A DNA stretch of 64,000 nt from Auanema rhodensis (taxonomy: Eukaryota > Nematoda > Chromadorea > Rhabditida > Rhabditidae), in NCBI GenBank assembly GCA_964057225.1, contig OZ059897.1, positions 1,984,001-2,048,000 on the forward strand, read 5' to 3'. The notes under the pieces are model-generated. The model was not told where the DNA came from. It saw only the letters and a program-made list of their open reading frames with translations, and searched no databases. The position numbers and the translations under genes were made by a program. Shown piece after piece: positions 1 to 10,881 of the stretch (its first letter is position 1; every line of letters begins with the position of its first letter).

Positions 1-51
1 TTAAGCTGTGTCGATCTGTGTTATCAGATTTGAGTTAGCTTAAAAATGCAC

Positions 52-90
52 CGAGATATCAACTGATATATGTTCACACTTATATCCTCG
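52..90. repeat. Overlapping AT-rich dyads (representative copy)
   Basis: Three inverted repeats overlap here. atatca and tgatat (56-61, 64-69) are separated by two bases. gatata and tatatc (65-70, 81-86) enclose 10 nt. cgagatat and atatcctcg (52-59, 82-90) pair with one bulged base. They recur throughout the array with few changes, for example gttatc instead of gatatc near 29890 and 33751, and ataggttc or ataagttc instead of atatgttc in some subtypes. The pairing alternatives are mutually exclusive, so at most one or two form at once. Confidence 0.7.
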
Positions 91-236
91 ATTTTCATCC
101 TGAAGAAATGATTTTTTCGTTGAAAAACATTGTCCATCGTCTTTGCCTTGAAAAAAGGAATCTAAAAACATTTACTTTTTGTGAAATTATTTAGAAATTT
201 TTCGGGAAAATTTTTGTCAAAATGTTTTTGGAAGCA

Positions 237-264
237 ATGTTGAGTGTACATGGGAACTCAACAT
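237..264. repeat. 9-bp stem hairpin (representative copy)
   Basis: atgttgagt (237-245) and actcaacat (256-264) are perfect reverse complements separated by the 10-nt loop gtacatggga. The element is present in nearly all monomers. Loop variants include gtacatagga (subtypes C and R) and gtacttggga (near 20610 and 54830). Stem-breaking variants are rare: atgtggagt near 15681, 16735 and 17788; aacacaac near 29388 and 33249; ctcagcat near 39148; and paired-position changes in the monomers from 51072 and 52125. Confidence 0.8.
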
Positions 265-268
265 ACAC

Positions 269-278
269 TAATGCATTA
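269..278. repeat. Perfect 10-bp palindrome taatgcatta (representative copy)
   Basis: taatgcatta equals its own reverse complement and lies five bases after the 9-bp hairpin. It contains an NsiI site and recurs in almost every monomer. It is lost in two copies reading taaggcatta near 25540 and 26944 (1404 bp apart, so one ancestral change) and shortened in copies reading taatgcatca (57.3-59.8 kb). Confidence 0.75.
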
Positions 279-347
279 TTTTTCAAACGATCATAACTTA
301 TTTTTGTATAGAGCGTTTCTCAATGTAGTATAGTGCATTCGATGCGG

Positions 348-398
348 ATTTTTAAGCTGCGTCGATCTGTGTTATCAGATTTGAGCTAGCTTAAAAAT
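348..398. repeat. Nested inverted repeat across the monomer junction (representative copy)
   Basis: The arms attttta agct (348-358) and agcttaaaaat (388-398) are perfect reverse complements over 11 bp and enclose 29 nt. Inside that loop atctg and cagat form a second, 5-bp stem with a 6-nt loop, extendable by a G-T pair. The element recurs in most monomers. It is weakened in copies where the right arm reads aacttaaaaat (for example the monomers from 28432, 28783, 38541 and 51072) or where the left arm reads atttctaagct (end of subtype C copies, for example near 1051). Such dyads could extrude as cruciforms or fold in a transcript; that is inference. Confidence 0.8.
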
Positions 399-1404
399 GC
401 ACCGAGATATCAACTGATATATGTTCACACTTATATCCTCGATTTTCATCCTGAAGAAATGATTTTTTCGTTGAAAAACATTGTCCATCGTCTTTGCCTT
501 GAAAAAAGGAATCTAAAAACATTTACTTTTTGTGAAATTATTTAGAAATTTTTCGGGAAAATTTTTGTCAAAATGTTTTTGGAAGCAATGTTGAGTGTAC
601 ATGGGAACTCAACATACACTAATGCATTATTTTTCAAACGATCATAACTTATTTTTGTATAGAGCGTTTCTCAATGTAGTATAGTGCATTCGTTGCGGAT
701 TTTTAAGCTGCGTCGATCTGTGTTATCAGATTTGAGCTAGCTTAAAAATTCACCGAGATATCAACTGATATATGTTCACACTTATATCCTCGATTTTCAC
801 CCTGAAGAAATGATTTTTTCGTTGAAAAACATTGTCCATCATCTTTGCCTTGAAAAAAGGAATCTAAAAACATCTACTTTTTGTGAAATTATTTAGAAAT
901 TTTTCGGGAAAATTTTTGTCAAAATGTTTTTGGAAGCAATGTTGAGTGTACATAGGAACTCAACATACACTAATGCATTATTTTTCAAACGATCATAACT
1001 TATTTTTGTATAGAGCGTTTCTCAATGTAGTATAGTGCATTCGATGCGGATTTCTAAGCTGCGTCGATCTGTGTTATCAGATTTGAGTTAGCTTAAAAAT
1101 GCACCGAGATATCAACTGATATATGTTCACACTTATATCCTCGATTTTCACCCTGAAGAAATGATTTTTTCGTCGAAAAACATTGTCCATCGTCTTTGCC
1201 TTGAAAAAAAGAATCTAAAAACATTTACTTTTTGTGAAATTATTTAGAAATTTTTCGGGAAAATTTTTGTCAAAATGTTTTTGGAAGCAATGTTGAGTGT
1301 ACATGGGAACTCAACATACACTAATGCATTATTTTTCAAACGATCATAACTTATTTTTGTATAGAGCGTTTCTCAATGTAGTATAGTGCATTCGATGCGG
1401 ATTT

Positions 1405-1755
1405 TTAAGCTGCGTCGATCTGTGTTATCAGATTTGAGTTAGCTTAAAAATGCACCGAGATATCAACTGATATATGTTTACACTTATATCCTCGATTTTC
1501 ATCCTGAAGAAATGATTTTTTCGTTGAAAAACATTGTCCATTGTCTTTGCCTTGAAAAAAGGAATCTGAAAACATCTACTTTTTGTGAAATTATTTAGAA
1601 ATTTTTCGGGAAAATTTTTGTCAAAATGTTTTTGGAAGCAATGTTGAGTGTACATAGGAACTCAACATACACTAATGCATTATTTTTCAAACGATCATAA
1701 CTAATTTTTGTATAGAGCGTTTCTCAATGTAGTATAGTGCATTCGATGCGGATTT
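1405..1755. repeat. Hybrid monomer (E-like left, C-like right)
   Basis: The left part carries the E markers gtttacac and ccattgtc. The right part carries acatctac and cataggaac, typical of subtype C, and then ataactaattt. The base change gaatctgaaa, also seen in subtype P at 41-50 kb, removes the usual antisense stop and is why an open 75-codon antisense frame appears here. It is best read as a product of exchange between subtypes. Confidence 0.65.
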
Positions 1756-2808
1756 TTAAGCTGTGTCGATCTGTGTTATCAGATTTGAGTTAGCTTAAAA
1801 ATGCACCGAGATATCAACTGATATATGTTCACACTTATATCCTCGATTTTCATCCTGAAGAAATGATTTTTTCGTTGAAAAACATTGTCCATCGTCTTTG
1901 CCTTGAAAAAAGGAATCTAAAAACATTTACTTTTTGTGAAATTATTTAGAAATTTTTCGGGAAAATTTTTGTCAAAATGTTTTTGGAAGCAATGTTGAGT
2001 GTACATGGGAACTCAACATACACTAATGCATTATTTTTCAAACGATCATAACTTATTTTTGTATAGAGCGTTTCTCAATGTAGTATAGTGCATTCGATGC
2101 GGATTTTTAAGCTGTGTCGATCTGTGTTATCAGATTTGAGTTAGCTTAAAAATGCACCGAGATATCAACTGATATATGTTCACACTTATATCCTCGATTT
2201 TCATCCTGAAGAAATGATTTTTTCGTTGAAAAACATTGTCCATCGTCTTTGCCTTGAAAAAAGGAATCTAAAAACATTTACTTTTTGTGAAATTATTTAG
2301 AAATTTTTCGGGAAAATTTTTGTCAAAATGTTTTTGGAAGCAATGTTGAGTGTACATGGGAACTCAACATACACTAATGCATTATTTTTCAAACGATCAT
2401 AACTTATTTTTGTATAGAGCGTTTCTCAATGTAGTATAGTGCATTCGATGCGGATTTTTAAGCTGCGTCGATCTGTGTTATCAGATTTGAGCTAGCTTAA
2501 AAATGCACCGAGATATCAACTGATATATGTTCACACTTATATCCTCGATTTTCATCCTGAAGAAATGATTTTTTCGTTGAAAAACATTGTCCATCGTCTT
2601 TGCCTTGAAAAAAGGAATCTAAAAACATTTACTTTTTGTGAAATTATTTAGAAATTTTTCGGGAAAATTTTTGTCAAAATGTTTTTGGAAGCAATGTTGA
2701 GTGTACATGGGAACTCAACATACACTAATGCATTATTTTTCAAACGATCATAACTTATTTTTGTATAGAGCGTTTCTCAATGTAGTATAGTGCATTCGTT
2801 GCGGATTT

Positions 2809-4914
2809 TTAAGCTGCGTCGATCTGTGTTATCAGATTTGAGCTAGCTTAAAAATTCACCGAGATATCAACTGATATATGTTCACACTTATATCCTCGAT
2901 TTTCACCCTGAAGAAATGATTTTTTCGTTGAAAAACATTGTCCATCATCTTTGCCTTGAAAAAAGGAATCTAAAAACATCTACTTTTTGTGAAATTATTT
3001 AGAAATTTTTCGGGAAAATTTTTGTCAAAATGTTTTTGGAAGCAATGTTGAGTGTACATAGGAACTCAACATACACTAATGCATTATTTTTCAAACGATC
3101 ATAACTTATTTTTGTATAGAGCGTTTCTCAATGTAGTATAGTGCATTCGATGCGGATTTCTAAGCTGCGTCGATCTGTGTTATCAGATTTGAGTTAGCTT
3201 AAAAATGCACCGAGATATCAACTGATATATGTTCACACTTATATCCTCGATTTTCACCCTGAAGAAATGATTTTTTCGTCGAAAAACATTGTCCATCGTC
3301 TTTGCCTTGAAAAAAAGAATCTAAAAACATTTACTTTTTGTGAAATTATTTAGAAATTTTTCGGGAAAATTTTTGTCAAAATGTTTTTGGAAGCAATGTT
3401 GAGTGTACATGGGAACTCAACATACACTAATGCATTATTTTTCAAACGATCATAACTTATTTTTGTATAGAGCGTTTCTCAATGTAGTATAGTGCATTCG
3501 ATGCGGATTTTTAAGCTGCGTCGATCTGTGTTATCAGATTTGAGTTAGCTTAAAAATGCACCGAGATATCAACTGATATATGTTTACACTTATATCCTCG
3601 ATTTTCATCCTGAAGAAATGATTTTTTCGTTGAAAAACATTGTCCATTGTCTTTGCCTTGAAAAAAGGAATCTAAAAACATTTACTTTTTGTGAAATTAT
3701 TTAGAAATTTTTCGGGAAAATTTTTGTCAAAATGTTTTTGGAAGCAATGTTGAGTGTACATGGGAACTCAACATACACTAATGCATTATTTTTCAAACGA
3801 TCATAACTTATTTTTGTATAGAGCGTTTCTCAATGTAGTATAGTGCATTCGATGCGGATTTTTAAGCTGCGTCGATCTGTGTTATCAGATTTGAGCTAGC
3901 TTAAAAATTCACCGAGATATCAACTGATATATGTTCACACTTATATCCTCGATTTTCACCCTGAAGAAATGATTTTTTCGTTGAAAAACATTGTCCATCA
4001 TCTTTGCCTTGAAAAAAGGAATCTAAAAACATCTACTTTTTGTGAAATTATTTAGAAATTTTTCGGGAAAATTTTTGTCAAAATGTTTTTGGAAGCAATG
4101 TTGAGTGTACATAGGAACTCAACATACACTAATGCATTATTTTTCAAACGATCATAACTTATTTTTGTATAGAGCGTTTCTCAATGTAGTATAGTGCATT
4201 CGATGCGGATTTCTAAGCTGCGTCGATCTGTGTTATCAGATTTGAGTTAGCTTAAAAATGCACCGAGATATCAACTGATATATGTTCACACTTATATCCT
4301 CGATTTTCACCCTGAAGAAATGATTTTTTCGTCGAAAAACATTGTCCATCGTCTTTGCCTTGAAAAAAAGAATCTAAAAACATTTACTTTTTGTGAAATT
4401 ATTTAGAAATTTTTTGGGAAAATTTTTGTCAAAATGTTTTTGGAAGCAATGTTGAGTGTACATGGGAACTCAACATACACTAATGCATTATTTTTCAAAC
4501 GATCATAACTTATTTTTGTATAGAGCGTTTCTCAATGTAGTATAGTGCATTCGATGCGGATTTTTAAGCTGCGTCGATCTGTGTTATCAGATTTGAGTTA
4601 GCTTAAAAATGCACCGAGATATCAACTGATATATGTTCACACTTATATCCTCGATTTTCATCCTGAAGAAATGATTTTTTCGTTGAAAAACATTGTCCAT
4701 TGTCTTTGCCTTGAAAAAAGGAATCTAAAAACATTTACTTTTTGTGAAATTATTTAGAAATTTTTCGGGAAAATTTTTGTCAAAATGTTTTTGGAAGCAA
4801 TGTTGAGTGTACATGGGAACTCAACATACACTAATGCATTATTTTTCAAACGATCATAACTTATTTTTGTATAGAGCGTTTCTCAATGTAGTATAGTGCA
4901 TTCGATGCGGATTT
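2809..4914. repeat. Six-monomer block C-D-E-C-D'-E2, copy 1
   Basis: Monomers start at 2809, 3160, 3511, 3862, 4213 and 4564. The order is C, D, E (gtttacac with ccattgtc), C, D' (attttttgggaa in place of atttttcggg) and E2 (gttcacac with ccattgtc). The same order recurs from 7021 and from 10882. The block is followed by D', E2, E2 and B up to 6318. Confidence 0.85.
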
Positions 4915-7020
4915 TTAAGCTGCGTCGATCTGTGTTATCAGATTTGAGTTAGCTTAAAAATGCACCGAGATATCAACTGATATATGTTCACACTTATATC
5001 CTCGATTTTCACCCTGAAGAAATGATTTTTTCGTCGAAAAACATTGTCCATCGTCTTTGCCTTGAAAAAAAGAATCTAAAAACATTTACTTTTTGTGAAA
5101 TTATTTAGAAATTTTTTGGGAAAATTTTTGTCAAAATGTTTTTGGAAGCAATGTTGAGTGTACATGGGAACTCAACATACACTAATGCATTATTTTTCAA
5201 ACGATCATAACTTATTTTTGTATAGAGCGTTTCTCAATGTAGTATAGTGCATTCGATGCGGATTTTTAAGCTGCGTCGATCTGTGTTATCAGATTTGAGT
5301 TAGCTTAAAAATGCACCGAGATATCAACTGATATATGTTCACACTTATATCCTCGATTTTCATCCTGAAGAAATGATTTTTTCGTTGAAAAACATTGTCC
5401 ATTGTCTTTGCCTTGAAAAAAGGAATCTAAAAACATTTACTTTTTGTGAAATTATTTAGAAATTTTTCGGGAAAATTTTTGTCAAAATGTTTTTGGAAGC
5501 AATGTTGAGTGTACATGGGAACTCAACATACACTAATGCATTATTTTTCAAACGATCATAACTTATTTTTGTATAGAGCGTTTCTCAATGTAGTATAGTG
5601 CATTCGATGCGGATTTTTAAGCTGCGTCGATCTGTGTTATCAGATTTGAGTTAGCTTAAAAATGCACCGAGATATCAACTGATATATGTTCACACTTATA
5701 TCCTCGATTTTCATCCTGAAGAAATGATTTTTTCGTTGAAAAACATTGTCCATTGTCTTTGCCTTGAAAAAAGGAATCTAAAAACATTTACTTTTTGTGA
5801 AATTATTTAGAAATTTTTCGGGAAAATTTTTGTCAAAATGTTTTTGGAAGCAATGTTGAGTGTACATGGGAACTCAACATACACTAATGCATTATTTTTC
5901 AAACGATCATAACTTATTTTTGTATAGAGCGTTTCTCAATGTAGTATAGTGCATTCGATGCGGATTTTTAAGCTGCGTCGATCTGTGTTATCAGATTTGA
6001 GCTAGCTTAAAAATGCACCGAGATATCAACTGATATATGTTCACACTTATATCCTCGATTTTCATCCTGAAGAAATGATTTTTTCGTTGAAAAACATTGT
6101 CCATCGTCTTTGCCTTGAAAAAAGGAATCTAAAAACATTTACTTTTTGTGAAATTATTTAGAAATTTTTCGGGAAAATTTTTGTCAAAATGTTTTTGGAA
6201 GCAATGTTGAGTGTACATGGGAACTCAACATACACTAATGCATTATTTTTCAAACGATCATAACTTATTTTTGTATAGAGCGTTTCTCAATGTAGTATAG
6301 TGCATTCGATGCGGATTTTTAAGCTGTGTCGATCTGTGTTATCAGATTTGAGTTAGCTTAAAAATGCACCGAGATATCAACTGATATATGTTCACACTTA
6401 TATCCTCGATTTTCACCCTGAAGAAATGATTTTTTCGTCGAAAAACATTGTCCATCGTCTTTGCCTTGAAAAAAAGAATCTAAAAACATTTACTTTTTGT
6501 GAAATTATTTAGAAATTTTTCGGGAAAATTTTTGTCAAAATGTTTTTGGAAGCAATGTTGAGTGTACATGGGAACTCAACATACACTAATGCATTATTTT
6601 TCAAACGATCATAACTTATTTTTGTATAGAGCGTTTCTCAATGTAGTATAGTGCATTCGATGCGGATTTTTAAGCTGCGTCGATCTGTGTTATCAGATTT
6701 GAGTTAGCTTAAAAATGCACCGAGATATCAACTGATATATGTTTACACTTATATCCTCGATTTTCATCCTGAAGAAATGATTTTTTCGTTGAAAAACATT
6801 GTCCATTGTCTTTGCCTTGAAAAAAGGAATCTAAAAACATTTACTTTTTGTGAAATTATTTAGAAATTTTTCGGGAAAATTTTTGTCAAAATGTTTTTGG
6901 AAGCAATGTTGAGTGTACATGGGAACTCAACATACACTAATGCATTATTTTTCAAACGATCATAACTTATTTTTGTATAGAGCGTTTCTCAATGTAGTAT
7001 AGTGCATTCGATGCGGATTT
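4915..7020. repeat. Linker monomers D'-E2-E2-B-A/D-E
   Basis: Six monomers join copies 1 and 2 of the six-monomer block. The monomer from 6319 starts with the A marker ctgtgtc and continues with the D markers caccc, tcgtcgaaa and aaaaagaatc, so it is an A/D chimera with its switch between about positions 10 and 96 of the monomer. Confidence 0.75.
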
Positions 7021-9126
7021 TTAAGCTGCGTCGATCTGTGTTATCAGATTTGAGCTAGCTTAAAAATTCACCGAGATATCAACTGATATATGTTCACACT
7101 TATATCCTCGATTTTCACCCTGAAGAAATGATTTTTTCGTTGAAAAACATTGTCCATCATCTTTGCCTTGAAAAAAGGAATCTAAAAACATCTACTTTTT
7201 GTGAAATTATTTAGAAATTTTTCGGGAAAATTTTTGTCAAAATGTTTTTGGAAGCAATGTTGAGTGTACATAGGAACTCAACATACACTAATGCATTATT
7301 TTTCAAACGATCATAACTTATTTTTGTATAGAGCGTTTCTCAATGTAGTATAGTGCATTCGATGCGGATTTCTAAGCTGCGTCGATCTGTGTTATCAGAT
7401 TTGAGTTAGCTTAAAAATGCACCGAGATATCAACTGATATATGTTCACACTTATATCCTCGATTTTCACCCTGAAGAAATGATTTTTTCGTCGAAAAACA
7501 TTGTCCATCGTCTTTGCCTTGAAAAAAAGAATCTAAAAACATTTACTTTTTGTGAAATTATTTAGAAATTTTTCGGGAAAATTTTTGTCAAAATGTTTTT
7601 GGAAGCAATGTTGAGTGTACATGGGAACTCAACATACACTAATGCATTATTTTTCAAACGATCATAACTTATTTTTGTATAGAGCGTTTCTCAATGTAGT
7701 ATAGTGCATTCGATGCGGATTTTTAAGCTGCGTCGATCTGTGTTATCAGATTTGAGTTAGCTTAAAAATGCACCGAGATATCAACTGATATATGTTTACA
7801 CTTATATCCTCGATTTTCATCCTGAAGAAATGATTTTTTCGTTGAAAAACATTGTCCATTGTCTTTGCCTTGAAAAAAGGAATCTAAAAACATTTACTTT
7901 TTGTGAAATTATTTAGAAATTTTTCGGGAAAATTTTTGTCAAAATGTTTTTGGAAGCAATGTTGAGTGTACATGGGAACTCAACATACACTAATGCATTA
8001 TTTTTCAAACGATCATAACTTATTTTTGTATAGAGCGTTTCTCAATGTAGTATAGTGCATTCGATGCGGATTTTTAAGCTGCGTCGATCTGTGTTATCAG
8101 ATTTGAGCTAGCTTAAAAATTCACCGAGATATCAACTGATATATGTTCACACTTATATCCTCGATTTTCACCCTGAAGAAATGATTTTTTCGTTGAAAAA
8201 CATTGTCCATCATCTTTGCCTTGAAAAAAGGAATCTAAAAACATCTACTTTTTGTGAAATTATTTAGAAATTTTTCGGGAAAATTTTTGTCAAAATGTTT
8301 TTGGAAGCAATGTTGAGTGTACATAGGAACTCAACATACACTAATGCATTATTTTTCAAACGATCATAACTTATTTTTGTATAGAGCGTTTCTCAATGTA
8401 GTATAGTGCATTCGATGCGGATTTCTAAGCTGCGTCGATCTGTGTTATCAGATTTGAGTTAGCTTAAAAATGCACCGAGATATCAACTGATATATGTTCA
8501 CACTTATATCCTCGATTTTCACCCTGAAGAAATGATTTTTTCGTCGAAAAACATTGTCCATCGTCTTTGCCTTGAAAAAAAGAATCTAAAAACATTTACT
8601 TTTTGTGAAATTATTTAGAAATTTTTTGGGAAAATTTTTGTCAAAATGTTTTTGGAAGCAATGTTGAGTGTACATGGGAACTCAACATACACTAATGCAT
8701 TATTTTTCAAACGATCATAACTTATTTTTGTATAGAGCGTTTCTCAATGTAGTATAGTGCATTCGATGCGGATTTTTAAGCTGCGTCGATCTGTGTTATC
8801 AGATTTGAGTTAGCTTAAAAATGCACCGAGATATCAACTGATATATGTTCACACTTATATCCTCGATTTTCATCCTGAAGAAATGATTTTTTCGTTGAAA
8901 AACATTGTCCATTGTCTTTGCCTTGAAAAAAGGAATCTAAAAACATTTACTTTTTGTGAAATTATTTAGAAATTTTTCGGGAAAATTTTTGTCAAAATGT
9001 TTTTGGAAGCAATGTTGAGTGTACATGGGAACTCAACATACACTAATGCATTATTTTTCAAACGATCATAACTTATTTTTGTATAGAGCGTTTCTCAATG
9101 TAGTATAGTGCATTCGATGCGGATTT
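7021..9126. repeat. Six-monomer block C-D-E-C-D'-E2, copy 2
   Basis: Monomers start at 7021, 7372, 7723, 8074, 8425 and 8776 and repeat every subtype marker of the block at 2809, exactly 4212 bp (12 monomers) downstream of it, including the D' change attttttggg at position 5. Confidence 0.85.
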
Positions 9127-10881
9127 TTAAGCTGCGTCGATCTGTGTTATCAGATTTGAGTTAGCTTAAAAATGCACCGAGATATCAACTGATATATGTT
9201 CACACTTATATCCTCGATTTTCATCCTGAAGAAATGATTTTTTCGTTGAAAAACATTGTCCATTGTCTTTGCCTTGAAAAAAGGAATCTAAAAACATTTA
9301 CTTTTTGTGAAATTATTTAGAAATTTTTCGGGAAAATTTTTGTCAAAATGTTTTTGGAAGCAATGTTGAGTGTACATGGGAACTCAACATACACTAATGC
9401 ATTATTTTTCAAACGATCATAACTTATTTTTGTATAGAGCGTTTCTCAATGTAGTATAGTGCATTCGATGCGGATTTTTAAGCTGCGTCGATCTGTGTTA
9501 TCAGATTTGAGTTAGCTTAAAAATGCACCGAGATATCAACTGATATATGTTCACACTTATATCCTCGATTTTCATCCTGAAGAAATGATTTTTTCGTTGA
9601 AAAACATTGTCCATTGTCTTTGCCTTGAAAAAAGGAATCTAAAAACATTTACTTTTTGTGAAATTATTTAGAAATTTTTCGGGAAAATTTTTGTCAAAAT
9701 GTTTTTGGAAGCAATGTTGAGTGTACATGGGAACTCAACATACACTAATGCATTATTTTTCAAACGATCATAACTTATTTTTGTATAGAGCGTTTCTCAA
9801 TGTAGTATAGTGCATTCGATGCGGATTTTTAAGCTGCGTCGATCTGTGTTATCAGATTTGAGCTAGCTTAAAAATGCACCGAGATATCAACTGATATATG
9901 TTCACACTTATATCCTCGATTTTCATCCTGAAGAAATGATTTTTTCGTTGAAAAACATTGTCCATCGTCTTTGCCTTGAAAAAAGGAATCTAAAAACATT
10001 TACTTTTTGTGAAATTATTTAGAAATTTTTCGGGAAAATTTTTGTCAAAATGTTTTTGGAAGCAATGTTGAGTGTACATGGGAACTCAACATACACTAAT
10101 GCATTATTTTTCAAACGATCATAACTTATTTTTGTATAGAGCGTTTCTCAATGTAGTATAGTGCATTCGATGCGGATTTTTAAGCTGTGTCGATCTGTGT
10201 TATCAGATTTGAGTTAGCTTAAAAATGCACCGAGATATCAACTGATATATGTTCACACTTATATCCTCGATTTTCATCCTGAAGAAATGATTTTTTCGTT
10301 GAAAAACATTGTCCATCGTCTTTGCCTTGAAAAAAGGAATCTAAAAACATTTACTTTTTGTGAAATTATTTAGAAATTTTTCGGGAAAATTTTTGTCAAA
10401 ATGTTTTTGGAAGCAATGTTGAGTGTACATGGGAACTCAACATACACTAATGCATTATTTTTCAAACGATCATAACTTATTTTTGTATAGAGCGTTTCTC
10501 AATGTAGTATAGTGCATTCGATGCGGATTTTTAAGCTGCGTCGATCTGTGTTATCAGATTTGAGCTAGCTTAAAAATGCACCGAGATATCAACTGATATA
10601 TGTTCACACTTATATCCTCGATTTTCATCCTGAAGAAATGATTTTTTCGTTGAAAAACATTGTCCATCGTCTTTGCCTTGAAAAAAGGAATCTAAAAACA
10701 TTTACTTTTTGTGAAATTATTTAGAAATTTTTCGGGAAAATTTTTGTCAAAATGTTTTTGGAAGCAATGTTGAGTGTACATGGGAACTCAACATACACTA
10801 ATGCATTATTTTTCAAACGATCATAACTTATTTTTGTATAGAGCGTTTCTCAATGTAGTATAGTGCATTCGATGCGGATTT
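9127..10881. repeat. Linker monomers E2-E2-B-A-B
   Basis: Two more E2 monomers are followed by B (9829), A (10180, ctgtgtc) and B (10531). The A-B order resembles the one at the left edge of the window (1-702 and 2107-2808), but here B ends cgatgcgg rather than cgttgcgg. Confidence 0.75.

Larger units (their letters stand above)
1..351. repeat. Reference satellite monomer (subtype A)
   Basis: This first monomer is used as the coordinate frame for positions quoted elsewhere (1-351). My hand count gives 109 G+C of 351 (31%). It holds ten CpG dinucleotides, close to the number expected from its composition, so CpG is not depleted. From left to right it has a dyad-rich part (1-90), a variable A/T-tract part (93-230) containing the word ttttcgttgaaaaac, a 9-bp hairpin at 237-264, a 10-bp palindrome at 269-278, and a second variable zone at 291-325. 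An EcoRV site (gatatc, 55-60) and an NsiI site (atgcat, 271-276) occur in nearly every copy. The phase is arbitrary. Subtype A is marked by aagctgtgtc at positions 4-13. Confidence 0.95.
1..3510. repeat. A-B-C-D monomer block in two copies 2106 bp apart
   Basis: The four monomers at 1-1404 carry the ordered markers of subtypes A (ctgtgtc), B (gagctagc with catcc, ending cgttgcgg), C (aaaattcacc, ccatcatc, cataggaac, ending gatttctaag) and D (tcgtcgaaa, aaaaaaagaatc). The monomers from 2107 to 3510 repeat the same order including the rare cgttgcgg ending at both copies of B. Between them lie a hybrid monomer (1405-1755, with gaatctgaaa) and an extra A (1756-2106). Confidence 0.85.

Noticed and set aside
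117-133. A true 17-bp CENP-B box
   Set aside because: The essential second core cggg is missing in this word on either strand, so only a half-match is reported as a finding.
301-312. Promoter-like tttttgtatagag and cttatatcc words
   Set aside because: They are AT-rich words present in nearly every monomer with no downstream gene; chance occurrence in a 69% AT repeat is sufficient.
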